The notes below the pieces were generated by a model. That model was not told where the DNA came from and ran no database searches. It was given only the letters and a program-made list of their open reading frames with translations. A stretch of 64,000 bases of DNA, taken from NCBI RefSeq assembly GCF_036322705.1, contig NZ_AP027270.1:558001-622000 (forward strand), written 5' to 3'. The position numbers were made by a program, and so were the translations under genes. Origin of the DNA: Maricaulis maris (GTDB taxonomy: Bacteria; Pseudomonadota; Alphaproteobacteria; Caulobacterales; Maricaulaceae). The number at the start of each line of letters is the position of its first letter. The stretch's first letter is position 1. Positions 62,769 through 64,000 of this stretch are shown one piece after another.

Positions 62769-62855
62769 GGCGAAAGCTCTTGCCCCGCGCCGGGGAGGGC
62801 GTCAACGTGCACTGCAACATGAGCGCCCGACCCCTTGCGATTCCCGGAGAGAGAC

Positions 62856-64000
62856 TTGGCCGATACGACAACGTCCGACGCGACCCGAACCGATAATTCC
62901 AAGCCGGTCCTGCGTCCGGCCGATCCGCGGTTTTCCTGCGGTCCGGTCAAGAAATATCCCGGCTGGTCCTGGGACGCGATTGCCGATGCGCCGCTCTCGC
63001 GGACCCACCGGGCCGGGGCACCGGTCGCGCGCATCAAGGAATCCATCGAGCGCACCCACGCGCTCCTTGAGCTGCCCGCGGATTACAAGGTGGCCCTTCT
63101 GCCGGGCTCGGACACCGGCGCCATGGAAGCGGCAATGTGGTGCTTGCTCGGCCAGCGCGGCACCGATGTTTTTTCCTGGGACGTGTTCGGCAATCGCTGG
63201 ACCTATGACGCCCGAGACGAACTCAAGCTGAAGGATTTGCGGGTCTTCAAGACCGAGCCGGGCATCCTGCCGGACGTGGCGCAATATGATCCCGCGCGCG
63301 ATGCGATCTTCACCCTGAACGGCACCGCCGCCGGCGTCTGGGTGCCCGACCTCGACTGGATTGCGGACGACCGCGAAGGCCTGACCCTGTGCGACGCGAC
63401 CTCCGCCGCCTTCGCGGTCGGGATCGACTGGTCAAAGATCGATGTGCTGACCTTCTCCTGGCAGAAATGCATGGGCGGCGAAGCCCAGCATGGCATGCTG
63501 GTGATGAGCCCACGCGCCATCGAACGCCTCAACACCTGGCGCCCGGACTGGCCGATTCCGGGCTTGTTGCAGCTCCATGCCAACGGCAAGGCCAATATGG
63601 GGGTCTATGAAGGCGCGACCTTGAACACACCGTCCCTGATGGCGGTCGAGGATTATCTCGCCGCCCTGAAATGGGCGTCGCGGATTGGCGGTCTGCCGGA
63701 GCTGATCCGTCGTCGCGAGGAGAATTTCGCAGCGCTGGACGCCTGGGTGCAAGGGGCCGACTGGGTCGATTACCTGTGCGAGACCCCGGCCCATCGCTCG
63801 CCGGTTTCGGTCTGCCTCAAATACACCGACCGAGCCGTGATGGCGGCTGGTGCGGAGGCGCAATGGGAGCTCACGAAGAAAATCTCGTCCCTGCTCGAGC
63901 GCGAGAATGCGGCGCTGGACATCTCCATGCACCGCGCCTCGGTGCCCGGTATTCGTATCTGGTGCGGGCCGACGGTCGAGCGTGATGATTTGGCCGCACT
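62856..64000 (+). CDS. serC: Phosphoserine aminotransferase, 5' part (gene continues past window end)
   Basis: The second step of serine synthesis: 3-phosphohydroxypyruvate to phosphoserine, with PLP. About 381 codons are inside the window and no stop is reached. The start is TTG 62856 with GGAGAG 5-6 bp upstream; there is no in-frame ATG in the right place. Motifs are PADPRFSCGPVKKYPGW (family start), LPGSDTGAMEAAMW, and the PLP lysine in LTFSWQKCMGGEAQHGM. This is the alphaproteobacterial/methanogen-type SerC subfamily. serA often follows in such genomes, outside this window. Confidence 0.93.
   Translation, partial: MADTTTSDATRTDNSKPVLRPADPRFSCGPVKKYPGWSWDAIADAPLSRTHRAGAPVARIKESIERTHALLELPADYKVALLPGSDTGAMEAAMWCLLGQRGTDVFSWDVFGNRWTYDARDELKLKDLRVFKTEPGILPDVAQYDPARDAIFTLNGTAAGVWVPDLDWIADDREGLTLCDATSAAFAVGIDWSKIDVLTFSWQKCMGGEAQHGMLVMSPRAIERLNTWRPDWPIPGLLQLHANGKANMGVYEGATLNTPSLMAVEDYLAALKWASRIGGLPELIRRREENFAALDAWVQGADWVDYLCETPAHRSPVSVCLKYTDRAVMAAGAEAQWELTKKISSLLERENAALDISMHRASVPGIRIWCGPTVERDDLAA

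Overview
This is a high-GC, gene-dense window from an alphaproteobacterium. It most resembles Maricaulis and its relatives (Hyphomonadaceae/Maricaulales, near Caulobacter). That placement is an inference from gene content: a PodJ-like polar organiser with GANTC and CtrA-like motifs upstream, two UrcA-family proteins, a class I lysyl-tRNA synthetase, the long double-domain dCTP deaminase, a TauE/SafE-TIGR02186 pair and a ligase-associated Lhr/PdeM pair. No rRNA, CRISPR array or prophage was seen. One tRNA (Gly, anticodon CCC) is present.

Layout. 1-8.6 kb: the 3' end of a diguanylate cyclase, TrkH, ApaG, dCTP deaminase, a secreted S9 peptidase, tRNA-Gly, a processive GT2 glycosyltransferase and a SixA-like phosphatase. 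8.6-17.1 kb: a 1-Cys peroxiredoxin, then two separate modules that each couple small membrane proteins to a short Cro/C1-type regulator (9.4-10.3 kb and 16.4-17.1 kb). Between them lie a TetR-regulated HlyD/ABC export operon (YbhGFSR-like) and lysyl-tRNA synthetase. 17.2-31 kb: a TonB-dependent receptor-like protein, a cytochrome P450, an S24 regulator, pyrD, a MATE pump, two UrcA proteins around a DCC-family thiol protein, two hotdog thioesterases, a receiver-domain protein and MscS. 31-42 kb: Lhr helicase with PdeM, TIGR02186 with TauE/SafE, PodJ and an acidic-tailed exported protein.

41.7-50.9 kb is a fatty-acid/acyl-CoA beta-oxidation locus: a MerR regulator, two acyl-CoA dehydrogenases, thiolase and a FadB/FadJ-type multifunctional enzyme. 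Tightly coupled small membrane-protein genes and a PaiB-like protein are interleaved. It ends at a strong terminator.

50.9-54.2 kb is an accessory island. It holds an AT-rich membrane-protein gene, a complete IS630-family element (TA duplication, imperfect terminal repeats, -1 frameshift at A7) sitting in a 27-bp repeat array, nested inverted repeats, helically phased DnaA-box-like 9-mers, and about 200 bp of GCAA-loop hairpins with no convincing gene. From 54.3 kb the core genome resumes: a GST-like protein, a LysR regulator, a lipoprotein, TPR proteins, thiD, a DMT transporter, a class V aminotransferase and the 5' part of serC, which runs off the end.

The least explained features are the two membrane-protein/regulator modules with their distinctive operators, and the noncoding structured stretch at 53.1-53.7 kb. 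All coordinates and motifs were read by eye; no homology search or folding was run.
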